Both the position numbers and the translations under genes were made by a program. The notes below the pieces were generated by a model. It was given only the letters and a program-made list of their open reading frames with translations. It was not told where the DNA came from and ran no database searches. A DNA stretch of 64,000 nucleotides from JAFGRU01 sp016934985. GTDB taxonomy: Bacteria; Desulfobacterota; Desulfuromonadia; Desulfuromonadales; JAAYDE01. The stretch covers positions 124,001-188,000 of the forward strand of contig CAXXJQ010000002.1 in NCBI GenBank assembly GCA_963665045.2, in the 5' to 3' direction. How positions within the stretch are numbered: position 1 is the stretch's first letter; the number at the start of each line of letters is the position of its first letter. This document shows positions 53,076 through 62,230 of this stretch, piece by piece.

Positions 53076-55493
53076 TCAGTTCCCGCTTTCTTTCCTGAAT
53101 ACCGTTTCCTTTAGCCGGCTAACCGCTTCCAGGGCATCCGCGGCATACAAATCCGCGCCTATGGAAGCTGCATATTCTGCCGTGACAACCGCTCCGCCAA
53201 CCATGGTTAAGACCCTGATACCCTCGGCTTTGAGTTGTTCAATTGTTTTTCGCATCTGTTCCAGGGTGGTGGTCATCAGTGCTGAAAGACCGACAATATC
53301 TACCTGGTGCTGCAAAGCCTGCTCAAGAATGCGCTGACTGGGAACATTTTTCCCAAGGTCAATAACTTCAAATCCATGGTTTTCCAACAGCGTACATACA
53401 ATATTCTTGCCAATATCGTGAATATCCCCCTCAACCGTGGCCATAAGGACCTTCCCAAGGCTTTTACCGGCCTGCCCCTTCATCTCCTCCTTGATGCGCC
53501 TGAAGGCGACCTGCATGGTTTCGGCTGAAAGCATGACCTGGGGCAGAAACACCTGATTGGCACCGAAACGCCGGCCAATCTCCTCCAGGCCAGGCAACAA
53601 ACCTTCGTTGCTGATCTCCATGGAAGTCAGTCCCTCCTGAAAGGCCTTCTCAACAAGAATGGTCACACCGTCTTTGTCCCCCTGAATGACGGCGTTGCCA
53701 AGCTTTTCCCTGATGCCCATATCCTGAGCCGAAACCGCCGGCGACGCGGGCGGGGTTAAATTCACATCCTGATAGGCACTGATATACTTTTCTGCGCGCT
53801 TATCCCTGGCGAGAAGGACCATAGCCCCGCGGTAAGCATCCATCATGCGCTCATCTTTGGGATTGATAATAGCGGCGGAAAGCCCCGCTTCCATAGCCAT
53901 AGCGAAAAAAACCGAGGAAATAACCGGCCGCAAGGGAAGACCGAAAGAAATATTGCTGACCCCCAGGACCGTCGCCAAATCCAAATCGGTCCCCACCTGG
54001 CGCACCGCTTTAAGGGTCTCCATTGCGCGGTCCTGCTCGGCGGAAACAGTCATGGTAAGGCAATCGATTATCAGGTCTCGAGGTGAAAGCCCCTCTGCGC
54101 ATACGGCCTTGCGAATCTTTTCCGCAATCTGAAAACGGCCATCGCCGGTTTCGGGAATTCCGCTTTCGTCCAGGCAGAGACCAATCACCGCGGCACCATA
54201 TTTTTTGGCCAGGGGAAGAATCTTATCCAAGCTCTTTTTTTCACCGGAAACGGAGTTGATGAGGACTTTGCCGTCAGCCGCTTTGAGGCCCTTTTCCAAA
54301 GCTTCCGGATTGGAAGAATCAAGAACCAGGGGCAAGGTGCTGGCGCCGGTAACAGCAAAAACAGCCCTCTCCATGGCAGCAACCTCATCCACCCCCGGGG
54401 CACCGCAGTTGATATCGAGAAGATGGGCGCCCGCTTCGCTCTGGTTTTTGGCTTCTTCCCGAATATAGGCTGTTTTCCCTTCCAGAAGTTCCCGGCTGTA
54501 ACGTTTTTTGCCCGTCGGGTTGATTCGCTCGCCAATAATGGCACAGGGAGCATCCCCTCCGATTTCAACCACGCTGGTGCGACTCGACAGGAAGGTTTTC
54601 CTGGGCGGCGGGGCCCACACAGTGTCACGCCCGGCAATATCCTCTTTCAGACGACGAATATGGGCAGGTGTAGTGCCACAACAGCCGCCGAACACCCGCA
54701 CCCCGATTTCAACCAGACGATCATTGAAGACCACCAATTCTTCGGGAGTTCCGGGGAAAATGGTCTGCCCGTCCCGCAGGACCGGCAATCCGGCATTGGG
54801 TTGGGAAATTAGCGGCAACGAGGTAACAGAGCGCATCTTTTCCAGAAGCTCGAGAATGCCCTCGACACCCAGACCACAGTTGGAACCGACGACATCGACT
54901 CCCAGCGCTTCCAGAGTCACGGCGGCAGCCTCCGGGGAGGTCCCTAGAACACTGCGGCCGTTGTCCTCGAAGGTCATCATGGCCATGACCGGCAGGGTGG
55001 AAAACTCCTTACAGGCAATTGCGGCAGCCCGCAGCTCTTTGATATCGAGAAAGGTTTCCAGGGTGATGAGATCGGCCCCGGCAGCAGCAAAAGCCTTGAC
55101 CTGAGCCCCGAAGATATCCACCATCTCATCGAATCCGGCATCCCCGATGGGTTCGAGAAAGCGGCCCGTGGGCCCCATGGAAGCCCCGACAAAGCGACCG
55201 GCTCCGGCAGCGCGCCGGGCAATCTCCACAGCCCGGGCATTGACATCAAAGACCCGGTTTTCCAAACCGTAATGGGCCAGCTTGATGCTTGTGCCGCCAA
55301 AAGTATTGGTGACAATTATATCGGCTCCGGCCTCGGCGTAGTCCCGGTGTACACTTTCGACCACCTCGGGAGCATTGAGGTTCATCTCCTCAGGACAACC
55401 GCCCGGCTTGAGGCCGCGCTCCTGCAGCATGGTGCCCATGGCACCGTCGAGAACGAGAATTCCCTCTTGTATTGCCCGCCGAAAATCTCTCAT
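53076..55493 (-). CDS. metH: B12-dependent methionine synthase, short form
   Basis: Transfers a methyl group from methyltetrahydrofolate to homocysteine through cobalamin. The 805-residue protein has a homocysteine-binding barrel (DGAMGTMLQERG at 17-28, zinc cysteines in GSNCGLG and FGGCCGTTP), a pterin-binding barrel from about 310 (IGERINPTGKKRY), the B12 cap, and the B12-binding Rossmann domain with DIHDIGKNIV (690-699; H692 is the cobalt ligand). The usual C-terminal AdoMet-dependent reactivation domain is absent, so reactivation must be done by another protein. It overlaps the upstream GerMN gene by 4 bp. See metE for the B12-independent partner. Confidence 0.92.
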   Translation of the reverse strand: MRDFRRAIQEGILVLDGAMGTMLQERGLKPGGCPEEMNLNAPEVVESVHRDYAEAGADIIVTNTFGGTSIKLAHYGLENRVFDVNARAVEIARRAAGAGRFVGASMGPTGRFLEPIGDAGFDEMVDIFGAQVKAFAAAGADLITLETFLDIKELRAAAIACKEFSTLPVMAMMTFEDNGRSVLGTSPEAAAVTLEALGVDVVGSNCGLGVEGILELLEKMRSVTSLPLISQPNAGLPVLRDGQTIFPGTPEELVVFNDRLVEIGVRVFGGCCGTTPAHIRRLKEDIAGRDTVWAPPPRKTFLSSRTSVVEIGGDAPCAIIGERINPTGKKRYSRELLEGKTAYIREEAKNQSEAGAHLLDINCGAPGVDEVAAMERAVFAVTGASTLPLVLDSSNPEALEKGLKAADGKVLINSVSGEKKSLDKILPLAKKYGAAVIGLCLDESGIPETGDGRFQIAEKIRKAVCAEGLSPRDLIIDCLTMTVSAEQDRAMETLKAVRQVGTDLDLATVLGVSNISFGLPLRPVISSVFFAMAMEAGLSAAIINPKDERMMDAYRGAMVLLARDKRAEKYISAYQDVNLTPPASPAVSAQDMGIREKLGNAVIQGDKDGVTILVEKAFQEGLTSMEISNEGLLPGLEEIGRRFGANQVFLPQVMLSAETMQVAFRRIKEEMKGQAGKSLGKVLMATVEGDIHDIGKNIVCTLLENHGFEVIDLGKNVPSQRILEQALQHQVDIVGLSALMTTTLEQMRKTIEQLKAEGIRVLTMVGGAVVTAEYAASIGADLYAADALEAVSRLKETVFRKESGN

Positions 55494-56125
55494 CGCTCCC
55501 GGCCCTCTTCCTCAGTGGCTGGCGCCTCGGGCAAACCACCGGCAGGCACTTCACTCTCACCCGACAAAGTAAAACCGAAATTCGCCGGTACGGGTTTGCT
55601 CAGATCGACATGTCCTTTAAGAGACTCGATTTCGCGGCCCTCGATCAGAATCTTGACTTGGCGAATAAAAGGAAAATTAGCGGACAGGGTATCGACAAGA
55701 CCATAGACCGTCAAAAGCTCCGAAGCGCTGCCGCCGGGGTGGCCCTGTTGCAGTTCCCGGCTGAAGTTAACCACGGCTGTGCCCTGTTTTTCCGTCACCC
55801 CGAGCAGCACGGTGTGAGAGGGGAAAACGGGCGTCAGATCGCCGACCGGTCCGTTGATGAGGGCCTGAACCGTTGCCTGGATACAGCTTCCTTGATCCAT
55901 ACAATCTATCAGCTCACGGGACTCCGGAATCAACTTATTACCGTCATGGGTACCAAAATAAAGGATAACCTCTCTGACTTGCCGGGGAGCCTCTTCCTGG
56001 CGAACGACTTGTGGTTCATGGGGCGGACCTTTGACAACATACTTGCGGCCGACCAAAAACCCGAAAACCAGAAATATCAGAAGGAAAGCCCAAAGCAGCA
56101 GCTTGTTTTTGGACACTTTTTTCAT
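55490..56125 (-). CDS. GerMN domain-containing membrane-anchored protein
   Basis: A 211-residue protein with one N-terminal transmembrane helix (LLLWAFLLIFLVFGFLVG, about residues 8-25) and a periplasmic GerMN/sporulation-type domain (VREVILYFGTHDGNKLIPES, TVQALINGPVGDLTPVFPSH, TAVVNFSRELQQGHPGGSAS). GerMN domains probably bind cell-wall material. The ATG at 56125 has GGGGAGG in front; an upstream ATG would add five residues. Its stop overlaps the metH start (ATGA), and murI is upstream, suggesting an envelope role in that operon. Confidence 0.84.
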   Translation of the reverse strand: MKKVSKNKLLLWAFLLIFLVFGFLVGRKYVVKGPPHEPQVVRQEEAPRQVREVILYFGTHDGNKLIPESRELIDCMDQGSCIQATVQALINGPVGDLTPVFPSHTVLLGVTEKQGTAVVNFSRELQQGHPGGSASELLTVYGLVDTLSANFPFIRQVKILIEGREIESLKGHVDLSKPVPANFGFTLSGESEVPAGGLPEAPATEEEGRER

Positions 56126-56203
56126 CGCCAACCTCCCCATCTATAATATCATAACGAAGAATTCCCCTGGCAATTAGACCTTACTTTGAAGAAGAACTCC
56201 GCC

Positions 56204-57007
56204 TTACATGAATCCCAGCTGAATTTCCTGCACCCCGTCGAGACGCCGATCCAGAAAAGAACCGCCCACCTTTTCAAAATTTTCGCAACTGTCGGTGACA
56301 AAAAAACGGGGAGGCCGAGGCTTGCCTGACCGGTAGAGGTCGTCGCTTTTTAATAAACGGGAAACCGTCTGGGCGGTTTCCTGGGCAGAGTCAACCAAAC
56401 GCACCCCATCGCCAAGAAACTTACGCAAAGTATTTTTTAAAATCGGATAATGCGTGCAGCCTAAAACCAAGGTGTCGACATTCTCAGCAGCCAAGGGCTC
56501 CAGATACTCCCTGGCCACCATCAATGCCACGGGATGGTCCCCCCAACCCTCTTCAGCCAAAGGAACAAAAAGCGGACAGGGTTTGGAAAAAATCTGGATA
56601 TCCGGATTGAGGGCGTGAATGGCACGGGTATAAGCCTCGCTTTTGACCGTAGCCATGGTACCAATGACACCAACCCGGCCGTTACGGGTGACGGCCGCAG
56701 CCTTTCTGGATCCCGGCCCAATCACGCCAACCACCGGAATGCGAAAACGCTCTTCCAAAACCGGCAGTGCAGTGGAAGAAGCTGTGTTGCATGCCACCAC
56801 CAGCATTTTCACCTCTTGATCGAGAAGAAAATTGGCCGCTTCCAAGGCATAACGGACTACCGTCGCCGGGCTCTTACACCCGTAAGGAACCCTGGCCGTA
56901 TCCCCGATATAAACCAGCTCCTCGCCAGGCAGAAGGCGCTCAATTTCCTTGAATACGGTTAAACCGCCAACCCCTGAATCGAATATTCCAATAGCACGTT
57001 CGGACAT
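56204..57007 (-). CDS. murI: Glutamate racemase
   Basis: Makes D-glutamate for peptidoglycan. The 267-residue enzyme has the catalytic cysteines in VACNTASS (C73) and GCTHYP (C184), Asp10 in IFDSGVGGLTV and YIGDTARVPYG (about 33-43). Length and motifs are standard. First gene of a probable murI-gerMN-metH-hypothetical operon, with a gap of 78 bp to the next gene. It follows a terminator that ends the upstream PHP gene. Confidence 0.95.
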   Translation of the reverse strand: MSERAIGIFDSGVGGLTVFKEIERLLPGEELVYIGDTARVPYGCKSPATVVRYALEAANFLLDQEVKMLVVACNTASSTALPVLEERFRIPVVGVIGPGSRKAAAVTRNGRVGVIGTMATVKSEAYTRAIHALNPDIQIFSKPCPLFVPLAEEGWGDHPVALMVAREYLEPLAAENVDTLVLGCTHYPILKNTLRKFLGDGVRLVDSAQETAQTVSRLLKSDDLYRSGKPRPPRFFVTDSCENFEKVGGSFLDRRLDGVQEIQLGFM

Positions 57008-57066
57008 TTCATCCCTGAAAAATTTTAAATTTTAATAATAATAAAAAACAACTCTGAAGGGCAAAT

Positions 57067-57103
57067 AAAAACTCCCCAAAAACCTGTCGTTCTTGGGGGA
57101 TTA
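57067..57103 (-). terminator. Rho-independent terminator of the PHP gene
   Basis: On the minus strand TCCCCCAAGAAC pairs with GTTTTTGGGGAG, followed by TTTTTATTTG. It separates the PHP gene from murI. Confidence 0.8.
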
Positions 57104-57139
57104 TAACAAAAGATTGGCCTGAGGGCGGAACAACCCGGT

Positions 57140-57862
57140 TCAGTGTTCAAGACCCAGGAATTGAAGTGTCGATTCCATACTGCGATTGACGACCTGCTCC
57201 CATTCCACACCCGCCTCCCGGACAACTTGGAGGGCAGCGTCGAGTTCACCAACGGTCTGGGCGATGTGGGCATCGCTGTTGATCATCACCGGCACATCAT
57301 AACGGGAACAAAGCGCGGCAATTTCCCGGCAGTTTTCCACACTCCCCTTACGGCTGGAAACAAAGGAGGCATTGTTGATCTCGATGGCGGTTCCGGTTTT
57401 TGCAGCTTCTTTCAAAACCGCAATGTGGTCGATGGGGAACTTGGGGTTGCCCGGATGAGTGATGCCCCGAACCAGCGGATTTCTCATCACTGTTATCAAG
57501 GCCTGTGTGTTCTCATCCACGTCGGTCCCGGCATAACCGCAGTAGTCATGAAATCCGGCGAGAGCGAAATCAAGCTGCTTGAGAATCGTATCGGAAAGAT
57601 CGACCCCGCCCTTGCCGATGATATTGGCCTCAACCCCCCTTAAAACCCTGACCCCATGCAGTGTATCTGGAATAAAACCCAGGCAGACGAAGAAAAAACG
57701 CTGCGGTGCGCCGGGCAGAGCAGGACCATGATCGGCAAGCCCAATCAGCTCAAGACCCTTGTTACTGGCTTCAAGGGCAATCTCATTGACGGTACTGAAA
57801 GCATGACCGGAAGAAATCGTGTGAATATGAAGGTCGGTTGTCAAACGCTCGAAAGGTTTCAT
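57140..57862 (-). CDS. PHP-domain phosphoesterase (YcdX-like)
   Basis: A 240-residue metal-dependent phosphoesterase of the PHP family. Metal ligands are visible: DLHIHT near residue 9, GLADHGP near 42 with His, EANI near 73, HDYCG near 99, THPGNP near 135 and a final NSDAHIAQ near 200. This is the three-metal site of the YcdX branch. Its substrate is unknown. ATG 57862 is taken as the start because the conserved fold begins there; the 69 upstream in-frame residues are unlike the family and overlap the ileS promoter. The ribosome site is weak. Confidence 0.84.
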   Translation of the reverse strand: MKPFERLTTDLHIHTISSGHAFSTVNEIALEASNKGLELIGLADHGPALPGAPQRFFFVCLGFIPDTLHGVRVLRGVEANIIGKGGVDLSDTILKQLDFALAGFHDYCGYAGTDVDENTQALITVMRNPLVRGITHPGNPKFPIDHIAVLKEAAKTGTAIEINNASFVSSRKGSVENCREIAALCSRYDVPVMINSDAHIAQTVGELDAALQVVREAGVEWEQVVNRSMESTLQFLGLEH

Positions 57863-58014
57863 TTGATCGTCATCAGGTTTTCTGCAAATCAATTCAGGGT
57901 CTGTTAACCGAATGTAGCATACTCCCGCAAGAAGGAAAGAGGAAAAACTGCTTGGGCTTTCGGAAGCTGTTGCCTGGCAGGCCTGAAAGGTCCGTGCCAA
58001 ATCAGCCTTTTTAC

Positions 58015-58042
58015 TTGACTTATTTCGGTGTTTTGCTAGTTT
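58015..58042 (+). promoter_or_regulatory. Candidate promoter of ileS-lspA
   Basis: -35 TTGACT (58015-58020) and -10 TAGTTT (58037-58042), with a 16-bp spacer. A start near 58050 would give a leader of about 200 nt that contains a family B repeat. Confidence 0.5.
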
Positions 58043-58062
58043 AAATCTCTTATTATCACCAG

Positions 58063-58213
58063 CATCCATGGGCTAAGAGCGGGGGAAGAGGCTGAGTGCT
58101 TGGCCTCAATAAGTGTTCCAAAAATCTGAGGCGCACCTTTCGGTTCGTCGGTTATTTTTGGGAGGCTTAGGCAGATCAATGATTTGTGCTATTGCCCCAC
58201 AATAACTCAAGGA
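58063..58213 (+). repeat. Dispersed repeat family B, copy 3, in the ileS leader
   Basis: A copy of about 150 bp lying between the candidate promoter and the ileS start. Blocks CTTGGCCTCAATAAGTGTTC, CTGAGGCGCACC, GGTTCGTCGGTTATTTTTGG and GATTTGTGCTATTGCC match copy 2 in order, ending ATAACTCAAGG. Confidence 0.75.
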
Positions 58214-58253
58214 TACAGGTATAAGACTCTCAACTTCGGCCGGAGGCCCGGAA

Positions 58254-61040
58254 ATGGATTACAAAGAAACCCTGAATCTCCCTGCTACCGATTTTCCCAT
58301 GCGTGGCAACCTTCCCAAACGGGAACCTGAAATGCTGGAAAATTGGCAGCGCATGGAACTCTACCAAAAAATGGAACAAGCGGACTCCGACCAGCCGCGC
58401 TTTATCCTTCATGATGGCCCGCCTTATGCCAATGGCCATACCCATATCGGCCACGCCCTGAACAAGATTCTTAAAGACATCATCATCAAAAGTAAACGTA
58501 TGGAGGGCTACTACTCCCCCTATGTACCGGGATGGGACTGCCATGGCCTCCCCATCGAGTTGATGGTCGACAAGAAACTCGGTTCGAAAAAAAAGGATTA
58601 CGACAAAGGCGACATCCGTCGTGAATGCCGCGCCTATGCGGAAGAATGGCTTAAAATTCAGAGCGACGAGTTCCAAAGGCTCGGCGTTTTTGGAGAATGG
58701 GAACGCCCCTACCTGACCATGAATCCCCACTATGAGGCAACCATTGCCCGCGAGCTGGCCCGCTTTGCCGAGCGGGGAGCCCTTTACAAAGGGAAAAAGC
58801 CGGTTCACTGGTGTTGTTCCTGCGTCACGGCTCTGGCCGAGGCCGAGGTCGAATACGCCGATCACACCTCGCCGTCAATCTATGTCAGGTTCCCCTTTGC
58901 CGACGAACTGCCTGCCGAACTCGAAAACCTGCGCGGCAAAAACCTCTCTTTCCTGATCTGGACCACTACTCCCTGGACCATTCCTGCCAACCTCGCGGTC
59001 TGCCTCAATCCCGACCTACCCTATGTTGCGGTGGGCGTGGCCGACGACGTCTTCGTCATTGCCGAGGGTCTGCTGGCAGAGGTTGCCAAGAATCTGGGCT
59101 GGAGCAACCCTGAGGTCCTGGCCCGTTTCGAAGCAGGGATTTTTGAACGCAAAAACTGTCGCCACCCGTTCCATGACCGCCCCTCTCTCATCATCCTCGG
59201 CCGCCATGTCACCCTGGAGGCTGGAACCGGCTGCGTCCATACGGCTCCAGGCCACGGACATGACGACTATGTGGTGGGCCTCCAATACGGCCTGGATATC
59301 TATAATCCGGTAGACGACTACGGCCGCTACCGGGAAAACCTGGAATTTTTCGGCGGCATGAAGCTTACTGACGCCAACGAGGCCGTAAACAAAAAACTGG
59401 CTGAAGTCGACGCCCTTATCAACGAATCCAAGGTTTCCCATAGCTACCCCCACTGCTGGCGCTGCAAAAAACCGGTCGTTTTCCGGGCAACGGAACAGTG
59501 GTTCATCTCCATGGAGACCAATGACCTGCGCGCCAAATCCCTGGAACATATTAACGAAGTCAAATGGGTACCCCACTGGGGTCGTGAAAGAATTTACGGC
59601 ATGATTGAGAACCGCCCCGACTGGTGCGTCAGCCGCCAGCGCAACTGGGGTGTCCCGATCACGGTCTTTTACTGCGCCAAATGCGGGGAATCACTCTGCG
59701 ATGGCCGCATCATGCACCATGTCGCCAACCTTTTTGAAAATCAAGGCTGTGATATCTGGTTCGACAAAGATGCTTCTGAACTGATCCCGCAAGGAACCGT
59801 CTGCCCCGCCTGCGGTGCCGGGGATTTCACCAAGGAAACCGATATTCTTGACGTCTGGTTCGATTCCGGCGTCTCATACGCTGCGGTTTTGGAAAATCGC
59901 GATTACCTCGGCACTCCTGCAGACCTTTACCTGGAAGGAAGCGACCAGCACCGTGGCTGGTTCCACTCCAGCCTGCTGGCCAGTGTCGGCACTCGCGACA
60001 CGGCCCCTTACAGGGCAGTTCTCACCCACGGTTTCGTCGTTGACGGGCATGGCAAAAAGATGTCCAAATCCACCGGCAACATCGTCAAACCCGAGGAAGT
60101 GATCAACAAGTTCGGCGCTGAAATTCTCAGACTCTGGGCCGCAGCTCAGGATTACCGCGACGACATCCGCATCAGCCAGGAGATTCTCCAGCGTCTCACT
60201 GACGCCTACAGACGTATTCGCAATACGGCGCGCTTTATGCTCGGCAATCTCAACAGTTTCAATCCCGAACGGGATGTGATTTCCTATTCGGAAATGATGG
60301 AAATCGATCGCTGGGCCCTGTCACGCCTGCAAGGATTGGTCAAAAAGATCAAAAAATCCTACGACGATTACGAATTTCACGTCCTCTATCACGCGGTCCA
60401 CAACTTCTGCATCGTCGACATGAGCGCTTTCTACCTGGATGTCCTCAAAGACCGTTTATACATCTACGCACCTGACAGCTTCGAACGCCGCAGCGGCCAA
60501 ACCGCCATGTATATCATCCTCGACGCACTGACCCGTCTCATGGCGCCGGTTCTCTCCTTTACCGCCGACGAAATCTGGCAAAACCTGCCCGGCAAGCGTG
60601 AAGAGAGCGTTCACCTTGCAGCTTTTCCCAAAACCGACATGTCCTTTGCCGACTCGGGTCTGGAGGAAAAGTATGAGCAACTCCTGACCGTCCGCTCCGA
60701 AGTATCCAAGGCCTTGGAACTGGCCCGCAATGAAAAGCTGATCGGCCATTCTCTCGACGCCAAGATTCAACTGCAGGCACCTCAAGGCAAGTGGAGAGAC
60801 CTCATCGAGGCCTACCTGGAAGATCTGCCTGCCCTGTGCATTGTTTCTCAGGTTGAAATCGTCGACAACCTGGACCAGGGCATTGCCGGAGAGGCCATCC
60901 CCGAACTGCGCATCGGCATTGTCAAGGCGGCAGGGGAAAAATGCGAAAGATGCTGGAACTATTCCGTCTCGGTCGGCCAGTCCAAAGAACATCCAAGCAT
61001 CTGTCGCCGCTGCGCAAACGTTCTGGTGAAACTCGGCTGA
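58254..61040 (+). CDS. ileS: Isoleucyl-tRNA synthetase
   Basis: Charges tRNA-Ile. The 928-residue class I synthetase has the HIGH motif in GHTHIGHALN (HIGH 64-67), editing-domain blocks such as WTTTPWTIPANLAV and GTGCVHTAPGHG, the KMSKS loop GKKMSKSTGN (602-606), and the C-terminal zinc finger with CERCWNYS and CRRC near residues 901-922. This is the bacterial eukaryote-unlike form. ATG 58254 fits the family N-terminus. lspA follows after 30 bp, the usual ileS-lspA arrangement. The leader contains a family B repeat. Confidence 0.96.
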   Translation: MDYKETLNLPATDFPMRGNLPKREPEMLENWQRMELYQKMEQADSDQPRFILHDGPPYANGHTHIGHALNKILKDIIIKSKRMEGYYSPYVPGWDCHGLPIELMVDKKLGSKKKDYDKGDIRRECRAYAEEWLKIQSDEFQRLGVFGEWERPYLTMNPHYEATIARELARFAERGALYKGKKPVHWCCSCVTALAEAEVEYADHTSPSIYVRFPFADELPAELENLRGKNLSFLIWTTTPWTIPANLAVCLNPDLPYVAVGVADDVFVIAEGLLAEVAKNLGWSNPEVLARFEAGIFERKNCRHPFHDRPSLIILGRHVTLEAGTGCVHTAPGHGHDDYVVGLQYGLDIYNPVDDYGRYRENLEFFGGMKLTDANEAVNKKLAEVDALINESKVSHSYPHCWRCKKPVVFRATEQWFISMETNDLRAKSLEHINEVKWVPHWGRERIYGMIENRPDWCVSRQRNWGVPITVFYCAKCGESLCDGRIMHHVANLFENQGCDIWFDKDASELIPQGTVCPACGAGDFTKETDILDVWFDSGVSYAAVLENRDYLGTPADLYLEGSDQHRGWFHSSLLASVGTRDTAPYRAVLTHGFVVDGHGKKMSKSTGNIVKPEEVINKFGAEILRLWAAAQDYRDDIRISQEILQRLTDAYRRIRNTARFMLGNLNSFNPERDVISYSEMMEIDRWALSRLQGLVKKIKKSYDDYEFHVLYHAVHNFCIVDMSAFYLDVLKDRLYIYAPDSFERRSGQTAMYIILDALTRLMAPVLSFTADEIWQNLPGKREESVHLAAFPKTDMSFADSGLEEKYEQLLTVRSEVSKALELARNEKLIGHSLDAKIQLQAPQGKWRDLIEAYLEDLPALCIVSQVEIVDNLDQGIAGEAIPELRIGIVKAAGEKCERCWNYSVSVGQSKEHPSICRRCANVLVKLG

Positions 61041-61070
61041 TCATTGGCCAACAAGGTGAGAGGAAACAAC

Positions 61071-61556
61071 GTGTCTCCCAGATATCGCCTTCTGATCGTC
61101 ATCACGGCCGTAATCGTCGCCCTGGATCAGTTGACCAAGGTCTATATTGAAAAAAGCTTTGCCCTGCATGAAACTTTCAGGGTCATCCCTAATTTTTTTA
61201 ACATAACCTCGGTCCGCAATCAGGGAGCGGCATTTGGTTTTCTCGCCGACAGCAGTATCCGCGAACCCTTTTTCATTACAATTTCCACTGTCGCCGGTCT
61301 CGCCATTCTCTGGTACATCCACCATCTTCCTGAAGACCAAAAGGGCTTTATTTTCCCCCTGACCCTTATCTTTGCCGGTGCCATGGGCAATCTTATCGAT
61401 CGCATCCGGCTGGGCGAGGTCATAGATTTTATCGACGTCCACTGGTATGGCCATCACTGGCCCGCTTTTAATGTTGCCGACTCTGCCATCTCCTTGGGGG
61501 TCGGTTTGCTCCTCTTTTTCATGTGGCAACATGAAAAAGAAAAACTTAGCCGTTGA
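61071..61556 (+). CDS. lspA: Lipoprotein signal peptidase
   Basis: Cleaves prolipoprotein signal peptides after lipid addition. The 161-residue inner-membrane aspartyl protease has four helices and the family blocks ALDQLTKVYIEKS, NQGAAFGFLA, the catalytic Asp D110 in GNLIDRIRLGEVIDF and D137 in FNVADSAIS. The start is taken as GTG 61071, with GAGAGGAAA before it; a TTG at 61044 is less likely because the first helix begins just after 61071. It processes lipoproteins such as the OmpA-type one at 27.9 kb. Confidence 0.94.
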   Translation: MSPRYRLLIVITAVIVALDQLTKVYIEKSFALHETFRVIPNFFNITSVRNQGAAFGFLADSSIREPFFITISTVAGLAILWYIHHLPEDQKGFIFPLTLIFAGAMGNLIDRIRLGEVIDFIDVHWYGHHWPAFNVADSAISLGVGLLLFFMWQHEKEKLSR

Positions 61557-61593
61557 AAAGCAAAAAAATTTGGCGGCATCGGTCCCTATTAAC

Positions 61594-61624
61594 AAAGGCC
61601 ATCCTTAACGGATGGCCTTTTTCA
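61594..61624 (+). terminator. Rho-independent terminator of ileS-lspA
   Basis: AAAGGCCATCC pairs with GGATGGCCTTT over a five-base loop, followed by TT, 37 bp after the lspA stop. Confidence 0.85.
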
Positions 61625-62012
61625 TTCAAGCGCCCTGAGTGTAAAGGAAGCTTAAGAAAACTTTACAAAAACAGACGCAGACTTTACAGCACTTTTTCAA
61701 AAGATTTTATATACTCTCATCAACAACACGTAAAAAACGTTCTTTTAAAAAAACACTGTTCCTTCCCTGAGAAAAGTTTCTACCCTTGCCACCGGTTCAC
61801 AACGGGAGTATCGGCGGCAAGCATCACTCCCAAGCCTTTTAATATCGCCCCTTTACCTCCCTCCTGGTGAAGGGGTATTTTTTTGTCTAAAGAGACCCGC
61901 AACCATTGACGAAGCTACCGGTGCACCTTGGATTTCTGAACCACCTGTTCCGGCCAAGCAGTTACACTCTATTCCTGCCCTCAACCCAAGGGTTCAGGTC
62001 TAGACAAAAAAA
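61625..62012. other. Gene-free stretch with an unassigned hairpin
   Basis: About 390 bp without a convincing gene. CCCCTTTA (61848-61855) can pair with TGAAGGGG (61868-61875), followed by a T run at 61878-61884, which looks like a second plus-strand terminator with no gene before it. A short RNA ending here is possible but no promoter was pinned down. Confidence 0.3.
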
Positions 62013-62040
62013 AAGCGGGCTTCACAGCCCGCTTCCGTTT
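62013..62040 (-). terminator. Rho-independent terminator of the 56-residue gene
   Basis: On the minus strand AAGCGGGCT / AGCCCGCTT is followed by a run of T's, about 20 bp after the small gene's stop. Confidence 0.85.
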
Positions 62041-62059
62041 CTTATTGCTAAGTTATGAA

Positions 62060-62230
62060 TTAGTCTTCCTTCAAATCATGCTCGAGCCTTTGAGCCAAAT
62101 TCTCATAATTGGCTCTTTCCTCAGGACTCAGGTCGCTCCATTTTCTGTATTCGGAACCATCTTCCTGCTCTGCGAGGACATGGGAACCTGGTACGATTTC
62201 AAATGCACTGCCTTCACCTTCTACTAGCAT
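62060..62230 (-). CDS. Small acidic 56-residue protein
   Basis: A short gene with all the marks of a real one: AAAGGAGA at 7-8 bp before ATG 62230, a stop at 62060 and its own strong terminator. The product starts MLVEGEGSAFEIVPGSHVLA, has a WSDLSPEERANYENLAQRLE helix and ends HDLKED. It is strongly acidic (15 Glu/Asp against 5 Lys/Arg), with no signal peptide or membrane part. I do not recognise a family. It is divergent from the YceI gene, and its small size would let most gene finders skip it. Confidence 0.75.
   Translation of the reverse strand: MLVEGEGSAFEIVPGSHVLAEQEDGSEYRKWSDLSPEERANYENLAQRLEHDLKED

Noticed and set aside
57863..58069. N-terminal 69-residue extension of the PHP protein
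   Set aside because: Unlike the family, starts without a ribosome site and overlaps the ileS promoter on the other strand.
58063..58253. A T-box leader upstream of ileS
   Set aside because: No T-box sequence (AGGGTGGNACCGCG-like) or antiterminator was found; the leader is instead occupied by repeat family B.
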